A stretch of 64,000 nt of DNA from Perilla frutescens (GCA_026008535.1 BRKX01000014.1:3472001-3536000), one strand, 5' to 3'. Positions 36,974 through 50,045 are shown, counted from the stretch's first letter. Notes: a model not told the origin generated them from the letters alone. Numbers and translations are program-made.

Positions 36974-37788
36974 GTGAGTTTCTAAATGCACCACTAAAAT
37001 TACTCTTTGCACTACATTTACTCCATGCACCATTATTTTTACTCTTTGCACCACACACATTTACATTACTACCCCTCACTCCAAAAATATTTGTTTTACA
37101 TGAAAAAAAACAAAAAAATATGTTCGGAAACAAAATTTTGAACACGTTCGTCTTGTTCGAAAATATTAATTCGAACAGCTCATACTTAGAAAAAAAAAGT
37201 TGGTTCGAAAACTAAAGTTTGAACAACCCTCATTTGTTCGGAAACTAAAGTTCGAACAACCCTCATTTGTTCGGAAACTAAAGTTTGAACGACACTTAGA
37301 AAATTTCAGGATACAAAGGTGTTAGAAATTATTTTCCGAACAAAGTATGTTCGAAAATTAAAGTTCGAACCACTCCAATATTTTCGAAAAATTGAATTCG
37401 AACACATTGAACTCCGTTTTTTCTCCAAGTGTTGTTCGAAAAATGGAGTTCGAACCACTCCAAAATGTTCAAAATTTTCAGTTCGAACATATCGCGATCT
37501 GAACAAAAAAAAAACCTCCACAACACTTTCTAAACTCGATTATTTTCGATCAATACACTCATACTAGCATCCAATACTTCTAATAAACTATTAGAAGTTG
37601 ATGAATACTTCGATTACTTTATTTTCTTTTTTAAATTTTTTTAGTTTTGAATTTGTGGTGCATTGAGTAATTTTAGTAGTATGAACAAGTAATAAAAGGG
37701 TATTGAAGTAATTTCATAATTATTTTATTTTTTCTTTTTTTCTTTTGTAGTGCAAAGAGTAAGTTTAGTGGTGCAAATAGAAACTCCC
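36974..37788. mobile_element. Non-autonomous MULE (subfamily A)
   Basis: An exact 9-bp duplication TTTTGAGAT (36965-36973 and 37789-37797) brackets 815 bp with termini GTGAGTTTCTAAATGCACC and GTGCAAATAGAAACTCCC. It is very similar along its length to 4373-5149, including 'ttagaagttgatgaatactt' near the right side. The interior carries many TTCGAA dyads, with one local duplication of a 'ccctcatttgttcggaaac' piece near 37220-37290 that is absent from the 4.4-kb copy. Confidence 0.92.
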
Positions 37789-37812
37789 TTTTGAGATTAC
37801 TATTTTATTTAT

Positions 37813-38696
37813 GAGTGTTTCTATATACACCACAATTTTTTCAATATACACCAATGTTAAATTTAATTCAAAATTAATTAATTATTAATTTACATAAGTA
37901 CCCTTTAAAATAAAATAAAAAATATAAATTGAAATCCTTACTTTTCTTCTTTGGTGCAATTTCAATTAATGGAAGCAAACACTATTTTTTTTCTTTTCCC
38001 AAATCACGGAAATAGTTCATCACCATATATACGAAAAACCCCGTCCATGAAAACTTTAAAACCGTTCAAAAAATTTATTAAGGGAAAATAATTGCGTCAA
38101 CAAGAACTCACGCAAACCGCAAACTATCCCTAAAAGGAAAATGAAGAAAATAAAAATTTAATCTTGACAACTAAAATCAGTTCCTTCAACACAATAACTA
38201 AACAGTCACGTATGCGATCCAACCTGCTCTTTGAACTCGAAAAAAAATGAGAAGTTGAAAAATGAGAAATTGAATGCTAGAACTAATGTGTCTCCATCTC
38301 TGTGTCAACAAAAACTCCTACTAATCTATAGCCATCCATTTCTCTCTCTCTCTCCCCTCTATTTTTTACTTCTCACTCTTAATTTTATGTGCCCAAACTT
38401 CTCTGCAGCATACAGAAGCGGACGTCATCTTCCTCACAAGATTTTGAAATCAAACAAGAACTCATCATCTTTGGCAAAGATGACGGATCTTGTTCTCTCA
38501 TTCATCTTCCACACCTCTCATTTTCTTTCTTTTCTTTTTATGTCTATTTGATTTAAATTGATTATTAATTCAAAGGGTATGAATGAGAAAAAAATGTGGT
38601 GTATAAAGAAAAAAAACTAAAAAAATAATTAAAATGGTGGTGTATATAGTAAATGTGGTGTATATTGAAAAAATAGTGGTGCAAATAACAACACCC
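37813..38696. mobile_element. Non-autonomous MULE, divergent member without TTCGAA arrays
   Basis: An exact 9-bp duplication TTTATTTAT (37804-37812 and 38697-38705) brackets 884 bp with termini GAGTGTTTCTATATACACCA and GGTGCAAATAACAACACCC. The interior lacks the TTCGAA dyads and looks like acquired unique sequence, with a short CT run near 38340-38355. It begins 15 bp after the previous element's duplication. Confidence 0.9.
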
Positions 38697-38784
38697 TTTA
38701 TTTATTTTTTAGAGAATTTTTTTCCTTTTTTAGTTTCACACGTTACAAAATTTCCTGTTCACGCCAAACACCACACTTTAATTA

Positions 38785-39553
38785 GGGGGTGACTATTTGC
38801 AGTATTAATTTTACTATTTGCACCACAAAATAAATAAAAATAAAATAAAATAATTATGAAGTTATTTCAATACCCTTTTATTGTTTGTTCATACTACTAA
38901 AATTACTCAATGCACCACAAATTCAAAACAAAAAAAATTAAAAAAGAAAACAAATTAACCGAACTATTCATGAACTTCTAATAGTTTATTAGAAGTATTA
39001 GATGCTAGTATGGGTGTATTGATAAAAAATAATCGAGTTTAGAACATATTGTGGAGGTTTTTTTTGTTCAGATTGCGGTACGTTCGAACTGAAAATTTTG
39101 AACATTTTGGAGTGGTTCGAACTCCATTTTTCGATCAACACTTGGAGAAAAAATGGAGTTCAAGGCATTCAAATTTAATTTTTCGAACATATTGGAGTGG
39201 TTCGAACTTTAATTTTCGAACATAGTTTGTTCGGAAAATATTTTCTAACACTTTTGTACCCTGAAATTTTATAAGTGTCGTTCAAACTTTAGTTTCCGAA
39301 CAAATGAGGGTTGTTCAAACTTTAGTTTTCAAACCAAATTTTTTATAAGTATTAGAGTCGTTTGAATTAATATTCTCGAATAAGACGAACGTGTTCAAAA
39401 TTTTATTTCCGAACATTTTTTTTTTCAAGTAAAATAATATTTTTGGAGTGAGGGGTGTTAGTGTAAATGTATGTGGTGCAAGGAGTAAAATCTTTAGTGC
39501 ATTGAATAATCGAAGTGCAAAGAGTAAAATCAATAGTGCAAATAGAAATTCCC
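38785..39553. mobile_element. Non-autonomous MULE (subfamily A), inverse orientation
   Basis: An exact 9-bp duplication CTTTAATTA (38776-38784 and 39554-39562) brackets 769 bp with ends GGGGGTGACTATTTGCAG and TGCAAATAGAAATTCCCC. The interior is the reverse complement of the subfamily-A body (TTCGAA dyads at 39080-39420). Confidence 0.92.
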
Positions 39554-39562
39554 CTTTAATTA

Positions 39563-42500
39563 TTACTCTTTGCACCCTAAATTAAAAAAAAAAAGGAAAA
39601 ATAAAAAGTTATTGTTCTTTGCACCGTAAATGAAAAAAAGGAAAAATAAAATAATTTGAAAGTTACTTAAATATCCTTTAATTACTTCTTTATACCACGA
39701 AAATTATTCAATGCACCACAAAATAAAAACAAAAAACAATAATAAAAAAGAAGCATAATACAAATCATGTATTAACATATTTTCCCTCATAATTGTTCAA
39801 CGTCTACTCATTCTTATACAACTACAAAATTTAACCCACCAAACGTAAGGTGCATTTGGGCGATTTCAGTCAGTTTTGAGCAATATGGAATGAAAATCAA
39901 GAAGAACCGAGCAATGTAAGTAATTTTCGTTAGTTCATATCGATTAATTTTTAAAATTTTGCATTTTTATCCCGGTTATTGTGGCTTTTCGTTCAAAAAA
40001 CACAATTTGAACACACTAAGTGTGTCCGAAAAATGAAATTCAAACATAATGAGGTTGTTCGAACTTTAGTTTTCAAACAACCCTTTGTTTTTTCGGAATA
40101 GGTGACGTTCAAATTACTATTTTCAAACAATTTGAACGTGTTCGAAATCCCTTTCTCAAACTGATGATGAGGATCAAAATTATGTTTTCGAACCATAAGA
40201 ACTTGTTCTGCAATATATTGCAAGCATGGGACTTTGTTCATCAGTATCCTTTCGAACCAATCTTGTTTGTTTTCTGCATTAACTAATTTTGCTTATTTTG
40301 GAATCTGAACAAATTGATAGCACTATTGATGGCCCTATCAATCAGGAGTTGGTTTGTGATTATATAAACGTATTCTATACTATGGAATTGTTCGATTCTC
40401 GCAAGAGTGTGATCAATTGGATCCATGAGAGGGTATTGCAATTGGCACTATTGTTATTGTGCGTAGTTCATAAGCTAGAAGTGAAGGTAGACTTCCTCAT
40501 TTGGTGTTGACATGTAAACGAAATGTATGTCCTCATGTGGTTAAGAAGAAATCTCCAACAGAAATACACAATTACATAGAACAAAGTTTGGAGGATGAGA
40601 AAGTTTTGGAAAATGGACAAAAGAAGTCCAAAACCATGTCGATGGAAATTAGGTCCAAGAGAATTGGATATCCTTTTTTATTTAAAGGGATACTATTTTC
40701 CAAAGAACAATCAATGGGTGTTAAAAGTTGTTTGTGGTGTTCACAACCATTCACAAGCACAATATTTAGAAGGACACACGTATATTGGTCGTTTGACATC
40801 TGATGACGATAAGTTAGTGGTTAGCTCGTCGAGTTCCAATACTTGTCCAGAGCAAATATTGGTTACATATAGAGAAGCTTCCCAAACAATAAATCCACAA
40901 TAAAGACAATGTATAATGTGCCCAGTAAGAATAAATTATAAATATGTGGAGCATGATGGTCGATTTCAAATGCAATATCCCTTGAGTAAATTGTAAGAAC
41001 ATGGTTATTGCCAATTTACTAGGCAGTACACACAAACTGACACTGTGAATGATATGTTTTATGTTCACCCAATAAATATGAAATTACTTATTGATGGACT
41101 GTACATACAAGATGAATATATACATGTTACAATTATTCGAAATAGTGGGTGTTACTTCAACGAGCATGATTTTTTTAGCTGCATGTGCATATTTGGAATT
41201 TGAGAAGGAGGATAATTACATATGGGTGTTTATTATTCTAAAAGGTTTGTTGGACCATAGCACATTACCTAATGTAATTTTTACAGATCAGGAGTTACAT
41301 TGATGAATGCAATTGAGGTGACATTTCCCATTTCTCATCATTTTTTGTATCGGTGGTATATAAATAAAAACATTATTCCTAATTGTAAGAATAATGGTGG
41401 TGCTTGCTGATTACAAATCAAAAGTTACTAAAGATTAGTGAAAATCCTTTTTGAGTGCTTGGAATATGGTGGTGTTAGTTGATTCTGAATCACACTATAC
41501 TGAGTTGCTTTGAATGTTTCAAGATGATTATGCGTCTATGCCACCAATCCAATTGTTGGAATTATGTTATCAACAATTAGTTGTCCCTTACAAAAATAGA
41601 TTTGTTAACTTGTTGGACAAATAGCGTGATGCACTTTGACAATACCACAACTTGCAAGTAAATTTCTATATCTTATTCAATATATTAATCTAACATTCTT
41701 ATATATCTAATAATTTTGACTATATTGATAAATCGTATGGCTGAGGGTGCACATGAGAAATTAAAAAGATTTCTTGGTACAAGTACGGGCAACTTTAAAA
41801 AATGCTGGGAAAAAATGCATGATCTTCTAGAGACGTCTTCTTTCAATACAATAAATGCAGTGTTTGAAAAAAGTGTCAATGCATGTGGTTCAACATCGCT
41901 ACGAGTCTTCGAGCTTCTAAATCCTTTGAGGTCCAATTTCCATTGCAACATTAGATAAAATGTTAGAGGAAATGAAGAGTACCGGTGAAGATAGAATGTA
42001 CCATTTGTCGTGTGGTTGTGTGATGTGAATGAAATGTGATCTCCCTTGTGCACATAAGATCCATCAACATGCTCGTACATCCACACCCTTCTCTTTAGAT
42101 AATGTGGATGAGTTTTAGAGAAAATTGGATATGAAAGTTGTGAAAAGGACGAATATTGATATGGATTATGTCGTTTTGATATTGGTAATCATTTATTTGA
42201 ATCTTGGGCTAAAGCAAACATGTTTACATAAGCGGATGAGTCTGAGAGGTTACTGATGTTGAAGAGATTTAGGGAGATTGTCAATCATTTTACTACATCC
42301 ATGCTTGAACCAGAAGTGAAAACCAAAACTCGAGGTCAACCAAAAGTCACAAAAACGAGGGCCGAGACATTCACCAAGCGTGATAAGAGTACTTTTGAGT
42401 ATGCATACTCATTCGATGACAGTTGTTCGCATGTCCCGACTTCTGTTGAATGTGATACATCACTTTCACAATTCATGTTCACTACGAGGCCACAAAAACA

Positions 42501-42862
42501 AAAGGTCATCTGTCCCAAACTATCATACCATTTAGGGATTGAGTACATTGATTAGATACCACCTAATTTTAGAGATTATGTGTCCAGGACTAGGGATATG
42601 AATGCAGATGGTCATTGTGGATTTCGTGCAATTGCTGACTTGTTTCTTGTTAATGAGGAGTTTTGGTCGTGTGTCCACAATGACCGTTTGCACGAGATCC
42701 GAAATAATCTAAATTATGTGGGACAATATTTTCATTGAGCGCGGATGGAAGGAGAAAGTAGATAATATTCTTTATTGTTATGAGTTGACAGCTTCCTCAA
42801 AACATTGGTTTATGTTGCCTGACTTAGGTCATATAGTTGCGACGGTGTACAAAAAAGCTCAT
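39563..42862 (+). pseudogene. MURA-OTU transposase pseudogene, copy 3 (decayed, 3' end lost)
   Basis: The upstream flank has TTTGCACC repeats of the transposase-side terminus, and exon 1 survives as 39885-39915 with its GTAAG donor. Intron 1 carries TTCGAA-type dyads (40010-40260). Exon-2 homology starts near 40300 (DGPINQELV...FYTMELFDSRKS) and continues through KKKSPTE, VVCGVHNHSQAQYLEGHT, DCTYKMNIYMLQLFEIVGVT and the OTU part with 'ADGHCGFRAIA'. Frames shift and many stops occur, including TAG-TGA at 41436-41441. Homology stops near DLGHIVATVYK (about 42860), so the last exon, PMD gene and PMD-side terminus are missing. It is older and more divergent than copies 1 and 2. Confidence 0.85.
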
Positions 42863-43430
42863 TTGAATCCTTATGAAGTCAAAAAAGCTCATTTGAATCC
42901 TCTGTGTTTTTTTTATTTTTCCAGGACCCATTTCGTGTAATATCAAAAGTATTTGTCATGTGGAAGGTGAAATTGAAGTCTCCACGTTGAAGTTAAAGCT
43001 GAAATCTTCGTGTAGAGGTTTGAAGATCAAGTCTCCTCTTGATTGAAGTTGAGTTGACAAGCACGACTTGGATGTTCACCTCTTAATTTAATGTATTCCG
43101 TGTAGAACGCGAAGTCTTCCAAATGAATTTTGTGTCCATGAGTAAAAAAATAAACTACTCATTAGAGAAACATGCTTTTATACAAAATGTTATTGCTATT
43201 TTTCATCTCATGCATTTTTAAACACACATGATACATAGTTTGTGAGTGCGTATAGAACTATAACCTTCTATATGTATGTATATAAATATTTCTTTCATTA
43301 GCATATACATTATCTACCATTAATACGTGCATTACATTTATATCTATATAGGGAGGTCACATGTGCATAAGTTGTTTGAGTTTGGGCACATTAGATCGAC
43401 TTAAGGTAAAAAAAATGGTCAAAAACATGG
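42863..43430. other. Junction of copy 3 and AT-rich intergenic DNA
   Basis: A direct repeat 'aaaaaagctcatttgaatcct' occurs twice at the junction (about 42853-42901). Beyond it 'gaagtctcc/gaagttga' motifs recur to about 43130, possibly from an LTR element. No gene. Confidence 0.4.
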
Positions 43431-43439
43431 TGTGCGCAC

Positions 43440-44090
43440 TCCACACGCGGCGCGTAGAGTGCATGTGCGGATGTGCCTGACTATTTTTTTTTTATTTTTA
43501 AATTTTTTCTGATTTTTTTGTTTTTTATTTTTTTCCTAAAAATTATATACTCTCAAATGAAATTAGTGAATACTAAATTTAAAGTGAATTAATTTCATAT
43601 ATACCCTAAAAATGGAATTAATGAACCTCATAATTAAAGTGAATGAATTTATTTTTTTTAAATCTGGCGACTTGCGCAATGCACTCACCCGACGCTAACG
43701 CGTGGGCTCGTTTATTGCGCTCGATAATTAATTTTTTTGAAACGAATATAAATGTTAATTGAAAATAAAATAAAAACTAATTTTGAAATAAATATATACC
43801 TTAAAATATAATTAGTGAACCATAAAATAAAAGTAAATTAATTTAAATTTTTTGAAATCTGACGACTCACGCAATGCACTCTCTCGACGCTAATGCGTGG
43901 GCTCGTGCATTGTGCTCAACAATTAATTTTTTCGTAACAAATATAAACCCTAATTGAAAATAACCTCTTCCCCAATTTTGAAATAAACATATACCCTAAA
44001 ATAGAATTAATGAACCCTAAAGTGAATTAATTTACGCTAACGCACGAACCGAGTTCGTGCTCTGCGCTCCACAATAAATTTTTTCAACTT
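43440..44090. repeat. Degenerate tandem repeat, about 200-bp period
   Basis: Units near 43660, 43860 and 44035 share the order GCGCAATGCACTC, 'cgacgctaacgcgtgggctcg', 'attgygctc.acaattaatttttt' and 'aaatataaac'. A partial unit sits near 43440. An isolated related piece occurs near 1760-1800. It is GC-richer than its surroundings in the 'cgctaacgcgtggg' core. The nature is unknown. Confidence 0.6.
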
Positions 44091-44217
44091 AAATATAACC
44101 AATAATTAAGACTCATGAAATCAAGGTTCAAAATAATGATCAGTTGAGGAACAATATAACACGAGGGAGGGGGACTGATGTTAATGAATCTTATGCACCA
44201 TTACATTCTCCAAAATA

Positions 44218-44325
44218 GAGAGCACTATTTGCACCACAAAAAATACTTTTTGCACCACAAAATGAATTAACTAAAAAATAATTAATTATAAAACTATTTA
44301 AATATCCTTATTAAGTAAAAAAATC

Positions 44326-44364
<39 letters not shown>

Positions 44365-45215
44365 TCCATATGTTGTTGCTATCTACAGTCGATTTTCTCC
44401 TTCTATGCGTGCCATGCCGTCAGTCTTCTTCTTTCTTCTCCGGCAACGCTGCATATCTACTCCTCCCAGTCCAACTGTTGTCCTCCTTCCTTACATCTGC
44501 AACTCAGCTGCTGTCGAGACAACCCGCAACCATCCACAAAATGTTCGCTATTCACCGTTGCTGCTCTTTGCCGGAAGGATGAAGATTCAAAATCCAAAAC
44601 TAATTCGAAAAATTCAGTTCGAATATCATCACGAGATTCGAAAATTATTTCTTGAATGAACAAAACATGTTCGAAAATATTTTTTCGAATATATTCGAAT
44701 TGTTCGACAAATCATTTCCGAACGATATCAAAATCAAATCCAACTTAGTTCGAGAATTTGAGTTTCAAACTGATTTCTATATATTCGAAAACACATTTTC
44801 GAACATTATCATTGTGTTCCAACTGTAGTTTTCGAACCATTCAGGACAAAAGAAGTGGAGTTGAGAGAGAAATGGTGATGGAGGAGAAGAAAAGTTGAGA
44901 GATTGGCGACGAGGTGGGAGGTTGGCAATGGGCTGACAATTGTGGTTGTGGGCTAGGGGTGGATGAAGAGAGAGAGAAAAGGGAGAGAGGAGGATATGTG
45001 CGGTGTTGCCGGAGAAGATAGAAGAAGGACGATACGCTGGAAAAGAGGAAGAACGGCGATAGATAGATGAACAGAAATTGGAAGTTTTTTTATTTTATTA
45101 TTATTTTAATTTTTTATTTAATAAGAATATTTAAATAATTTTGTAATTAACTATTTTTAAATTAATTCATTTTATGGTTCAAAGAGTACTTTTTGTAGTG
45201 CAAATAGTAGCTCCC
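44218..45215. mobile_element. Non-autonomous MULE with acquired interior (candidate Pack-MULE)
   Basis: An 8-bp duplication CCAAAATA (44210-44217 and 45216-45223) flanks ends GAGAGCACTATTTGCACCAC and GTGCAAATAGTAGCTCCC. Subterminal GCACCAC repeats match the family. A (TAA)n microsatellite lies at about 44330-44360. The interior 44370-44580 has higher GC and looks like captured genic sequence, but I could not identify the source. TTCGAA dyads occur at 44600-44840, followed by a GA-rich stretch. Confidence 0.75.
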
Positions 45216-45330
45216 CCAAAATATATATGGCAACTGCCAACACTTGAAATGGAGCGGATTCGCCCGTATCTTTGAAACAGATGACTCCATGTTTTTCAAT
45301 TCAATAAAATTGGTCCAGCAAATCATGAAT

Positions 45331-46048
45331 GGGTAATTCTAAATACAACCATCATATTACTCTTTAAAGCCCTTTATAAGAAAATAAATTATTTGAAATA
45401 TCTATTTTAACCTTCATATATATAAAACATCTCTTTTCGCCACAGCCTCTTACGTTTTTTTATTAAAACTTTCATTTGCTTTCAATGTTCCTTATACAGA
45501 AAGACCCCCCCATTGATCCCTCTTTAATCCTTCTATTCATTTAGTTCAAACCCCCTTCCAAAAATTAGAAAATCTAAGTTTATATGCAATTCCATAAATA
45601 TAGTGATGACAAATGAGTAAATGACACGTAACAATAATGATGACAATTGAGAGGGAGAGTGAAGTGGAAGAGAGAAGATAAATTTTGAGTTGCAAATTGT
45701 GGGAGATGATCGAGGATATTTTCAAATATTTTCGATCATATTCAAAAGATAAATGCATAATTTTAATTATAATTGATGAAATTATAAATAGAAAAATAGA
45801 TTTTAATGAATGGAAAGAAATAAAGAGGATGCAACTGCAAAGGAAACATGTTGTCAATATCTTGGGAGAAGGGAACGAGAGTTTCTGGAAAAAAAAAATC
45901 GTCCCGAGGGGCTGTGAAAGAAAATAAGAGAAAAAGAAGAGAAGTTTGTATAGTGAGGGTTAAAATAGAGATTTCAAATACTTTATTTTATTATAAATAA
46001 TTATCGGGACTTTAAAGAGTAATTTGAGGGCTGTGTTTAGAATTACCC
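45331..46048. mobile_element. MULE-like MITE of a different family
   Basis: An exact 9-bp duplication ATCATGAAT (45322-45330 and 46049-46057) brackets 718 bp. The TIR is GGGTAATTCTAAATACAACC (left) against GGGCTGTGTTTAGAATTACCC (right), extending inward through 'attactctttaaag'. The interior is AT-rich with partially inverted arms. No transposase. Confidence 0.88.
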
Positions 46049-46057
46049 ATCATGAAT

Positions 46058-49000
46058 TAATGTAATGGGCTGACAAAATTGGGTTGTGAATTCTTGTGAA
46101 GTCAAAACAATATCACCTTTGGGTTTTGACTTTACTAGTGAGAAACTTATATAGAAACCCAAATTTTCCCATGCTCCAGCCAGAAATCAAGCAAGTTGTT
46201 ACTCAAAATATTCGCAAATAAATTCAAATTCTAGAATTCCTATATATGAGTATAAATTATCTAATAATTTTTTTCAAGTTCAAAAACTCTTTGAAATGAG
46301 TGTAAATTTTCTAAAGTAAATTCAAGACTAAGAACGCTTTAACACGAGTATAAAAGATTTACAAATCAAATTGAAAATGGAAGGCTCCTTCATACGAGTT
46401 AAAACTATCTAATAAATCTTAAATATGAAATTCATTCACCTCCATGACGAGTCATTCATGAACGAGTCTCATGGACATTTGTAGGCAATCAAAAATTAAT
46501 GACCAATTAAATGATGCCACTTGTAAATTGAAATTATTAAATATCAAAATAGATTATTTATTTATATTTAAGGGATTTGATTAAAGAAAATTTATAAATA
46601 AAATAAATTATAATTTGATTTTTGATATTTGGAAACTTTTGACCAATAAGAAATTGATAGGTGCAATCCCATACAAGAAAATAACATATTAGTGCAAGTG
46701 ATTACAAATTGCAAATGAGCAATAAATCATGCCACATAAACCATAATTCACCCTACCCTCTCTCAAAGAATCCAAGAAAACACACCAATTCAAGAGAAAA
46801 CACACCAATTCAAGAACTCAAGAATTGGAGAAAGTATAGAAAATTTCTCTCAACCTTTAAGACATTCTTGCCAGATTCAATCACTTTTTTGTGGAAAGCA
46901 ACACGTTTTTCGCCAGAATCATTCAAATTCAATATTTTATCCGGAATCAAGGTGATATACTCTCCGATCGTCGTTACCAAACTCAAATGTTCAGGTTATT
47001 CTTGCAAATTCAAGAAGTTCTTTGTAGAGATCAATTGAAATTCATTGTTTAATCCGGAATCAAGATTCTCAACCCTCCGAATTGACATCTTCAACCCAAA
47101 TCTTCAAGACGTTTTTACAAGATTTAAGTCGTTCTTCGCAAAAGCAACTCATTCTTCATCAAAATCATCTTAAAAAAATATCTATGTTTGATTCGGAATA
47201 AAGGTGTCGAACCTACATTATAAACCTCAAAATATAAAGTTTGTGAAATCAAAGTGTAAAATCTACCTTGAAGTTCTTGGAGAACAACAAATATCTAATT
47301 TGGGAGAGAAGAATCAAAAGATCAAAATAGAGAATCGAACCACAATTGTAATTTCAATCAAAAAATATTTCTTTTTACTCTTTCTCAGTGCTTATTAATT
47401 TAAATACACGAAATTTGTGTTACAGTTACACTTATTTCACTTTCTTATCTTTCATTTTTTTATTTTATTTTTTGGCATTTATTGTTTTCTTACAATTTTA
47501 ATTTCTCTCCGGAAATTCTTAGTTGCCTTGTTGGAGTAATACCCTAATATCATTGAGATCGTGTGTGCGTCGACATTTTTATCTCCTTGAGTTTTGTGGA
47601 TTCTATCTTAAACTTCAACGGATGTTCTTAAAGAAAATTATCCATATAGGAAGTTTAATTTCTTATGAAATATTGTTCTAGCAAATAGTCCTTTGCGGGA
47701 ATGTGGATGTACTATATTTGTTTTGTGCATTAGATGATGACCTGAAAAACTTTATCCTTATGGAAAACAATTAAAAAAAATGTTAGAAAAATTCAGGGCT
47801 TGTTTGTTTTCCAACATCAATTTCCAATTTTTAGTATTTTCAGTTCAATTTATGAGGTGTATTGGTTTTTGAAAAAATGTAATGATTTTGTTATAATGAA
47901 TGATTTAATATTTAGAGTTATAGGTATGGAAAATGGAAATATGTTTGTTTAATTATATTTTCAATTTGAAATGTGTGGTTGAGATGAAAAGATGAGAAGT
48001 ATTTGTGTGGTTATGATATATTGATGAATATTTAATTAATGGATCCCACTGTAATTATATGTATATGATTGAATAGGTTATATAGGATTGAAAAAAGTGA
48101 AATCTGGAATTGAAAATGAGTAAAACAAACGTGTTTTCGTGTTTTGAATAGTAAAGAGTGGGAAATTTCCATTTGGAAATGTAAACAAACAAGGCCTCAA
48201 CTTTTTATCTGAAATCTCTGGATTTCCAGGATGCGATACTTTATTCCAGATTTGGTATTCAAACTCTAATTTTAATAATAAATTTTATAAAAAAATAAAA
48301 ACAATTATAACATAATTGACCTAGTTCACATTTATCAACAAAAAATTAAAAAAAATTATGAATCATAATTATAAAATAATCAACCATAATAATTAATTAT
48401 TAACTAAAAACTGAAAAGTAAATACTAAAAAATAAACATAAACTCTAATTAGGTAGAATCAATCCAAATTAATAATTTTTAAAATTAAACTAAAATATAA
48501 TAAATTAAAATTGATAAAGCAAAAGAGAAATAACAAATCTTACAGTGAAGTGTGGAATATAGGATATTAGGATCTGATTGGATTCATTGGAATACGTCTT
48601 TATTCCTGCGGAACTCAATAAGGTCAGTTGTATTAGAAACCACTAATTTATATTGATTTTTAATTCAAATTTTTGCAATCGTTTTAATTATAACAGTAGC
48701 TTTTAATTTATTTGCAATTAAAAAGTCCATCAAAAATTTGGATCCCAGAAAATGGAGTTTTATTCTGCATATTTAATTATTGAGCATCGTTATTCAAAAC
48801 TATACACTTTATATTCATTATTTGATTGATATGATAAATTTGATTGTTTTTTTTAGAACGATAAATTTGATTGTTATTTGATTGTGCTATTTTAATTAAT
48901 ATCCTATGTTTTCTTTGTTTTTTTATTTAATTTTACATATTCAAATCATATCGACGAGAAATCGCGTAAATACAAAGAACAATACATTGCATGTTCTTAC

Positions 49001-49480
49001 ATAATTACATTTCGTTTGAAACGAACAATCATTTATGATTTGTAATTTGATGTTCAAATAATAAAATATATATTTTATAAGGATGATAAAATATACCATT
49101 TAATTTAATTCGATTAAATTAATAAAATTAGTATAGTAATTATTTTTCTATAATTGATTTAATATTTATTACATGTTAACTATACAAAATGAATAAAATG
49201 ATACAAAGTGAAAAAAATGTAAAAGATATAGTAAGATATATAGATATATAACTATTTTTCTTAACAATCCTAGCACCAAGGTGAAAAAAAAACAGAGCAT
49301 GCCAGGAATTGTGCAACTTTGGACATGATTTTATATTGTAAGAATATTGAAATTGTATATTTATTTATTCCCATAAATGAAATAAATAAGTTCAAAGTGT
49401 AAGGGTTGAATTTGTGAAAGTGGGCAGAAAAACATTCACTTGTATATATTAGAATCCTCCTTTGTTGTGCGGCACAAGTC
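46058..49480. other. AT-rich intergenic DNA with probable retroelement relics
   Basis: I see no gene. At 46760-46820 a 'gaaaacacaccaattcaaga' piece is tandemly duplicated. At 46850-47220 a block containing 'tccggaatcaagg' recurs about three times in degenerate form, as in some LTR leader regions. A MITE-like element at 47796-48197 is listed separately. 48200-49480 is extremely AT-rich and featureless. Confidence 0.4.
47796..48197. mobile_element. MITE-like element with GGGCTTGTTTGTTT ends
   Basis: The left end GGGCTTGTTTGTTTTCC and the right end GTAAACAAACAAGGCCT form an imperfect inverted repeat. Such ends are common in hAT-derived plant MITEs. I could not find a convincing flanking duplication. 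Confidence 0.5.
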
Positions 49481-49489
49481 TTTATCAGT

Positions 49490-49595
49490 TTTTTTGCTTT
49501 ACTCACACACCTGACCTAATGGTATTGAGAAGATTCGAACCCGTGACTTTTAGTCTCTAAGCAACCTTACTCCATCACTAGGTCATCTCCATAGA
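49490..49595 (-). mobile_element. tRNA-derived SINE-like copy
   Basis: On the minus strand: an A-box-like TGACCTAGTGA (49575-49585) and a B box GGTTCGAATCT (49531-49541). Overall it is related to the copy near 1.6 kb. The boundaries are approximate. Confidence 0.5.
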
Positions 49596-50045
49596 GATAC
49601 AAGTTTTTATCAGTTAGTGTTACATTTCTTAAACTATTATTATTAATGAATGAATATTAAACATTATTACTGACCAAAAACATCACTTTCACATCTCTAT
49701 GAGAACCGGAAAGAGATGATCATTTGCAAAGGATGTGGATGGTTATGTTGTAGGAATGAGATTTATTGAGGGAATGGAATTTATTAAAAATGAAGGAGGT
49801 GGGCCCGGTGGTCAAGGAAGGGATCGGCGGGGAATCGTTGACGGAGAAGACAAAGACTGCTCTTTTAGAGCTATTGAGGAATGAAATCAAATTAGGGCAA
49901 TCGGAGAATTGGTGAATTAGTTGTTGGTTTGCACGACCTGGCACTATGTTCAATTTGGTCAAATTGTTTTTTATTTGGGCTATCATGTTTATTTAATTTC
50001 TTACCAGAAAAATGTGGCCCAATTTGTTTTGGCAAAAACTTGCTT

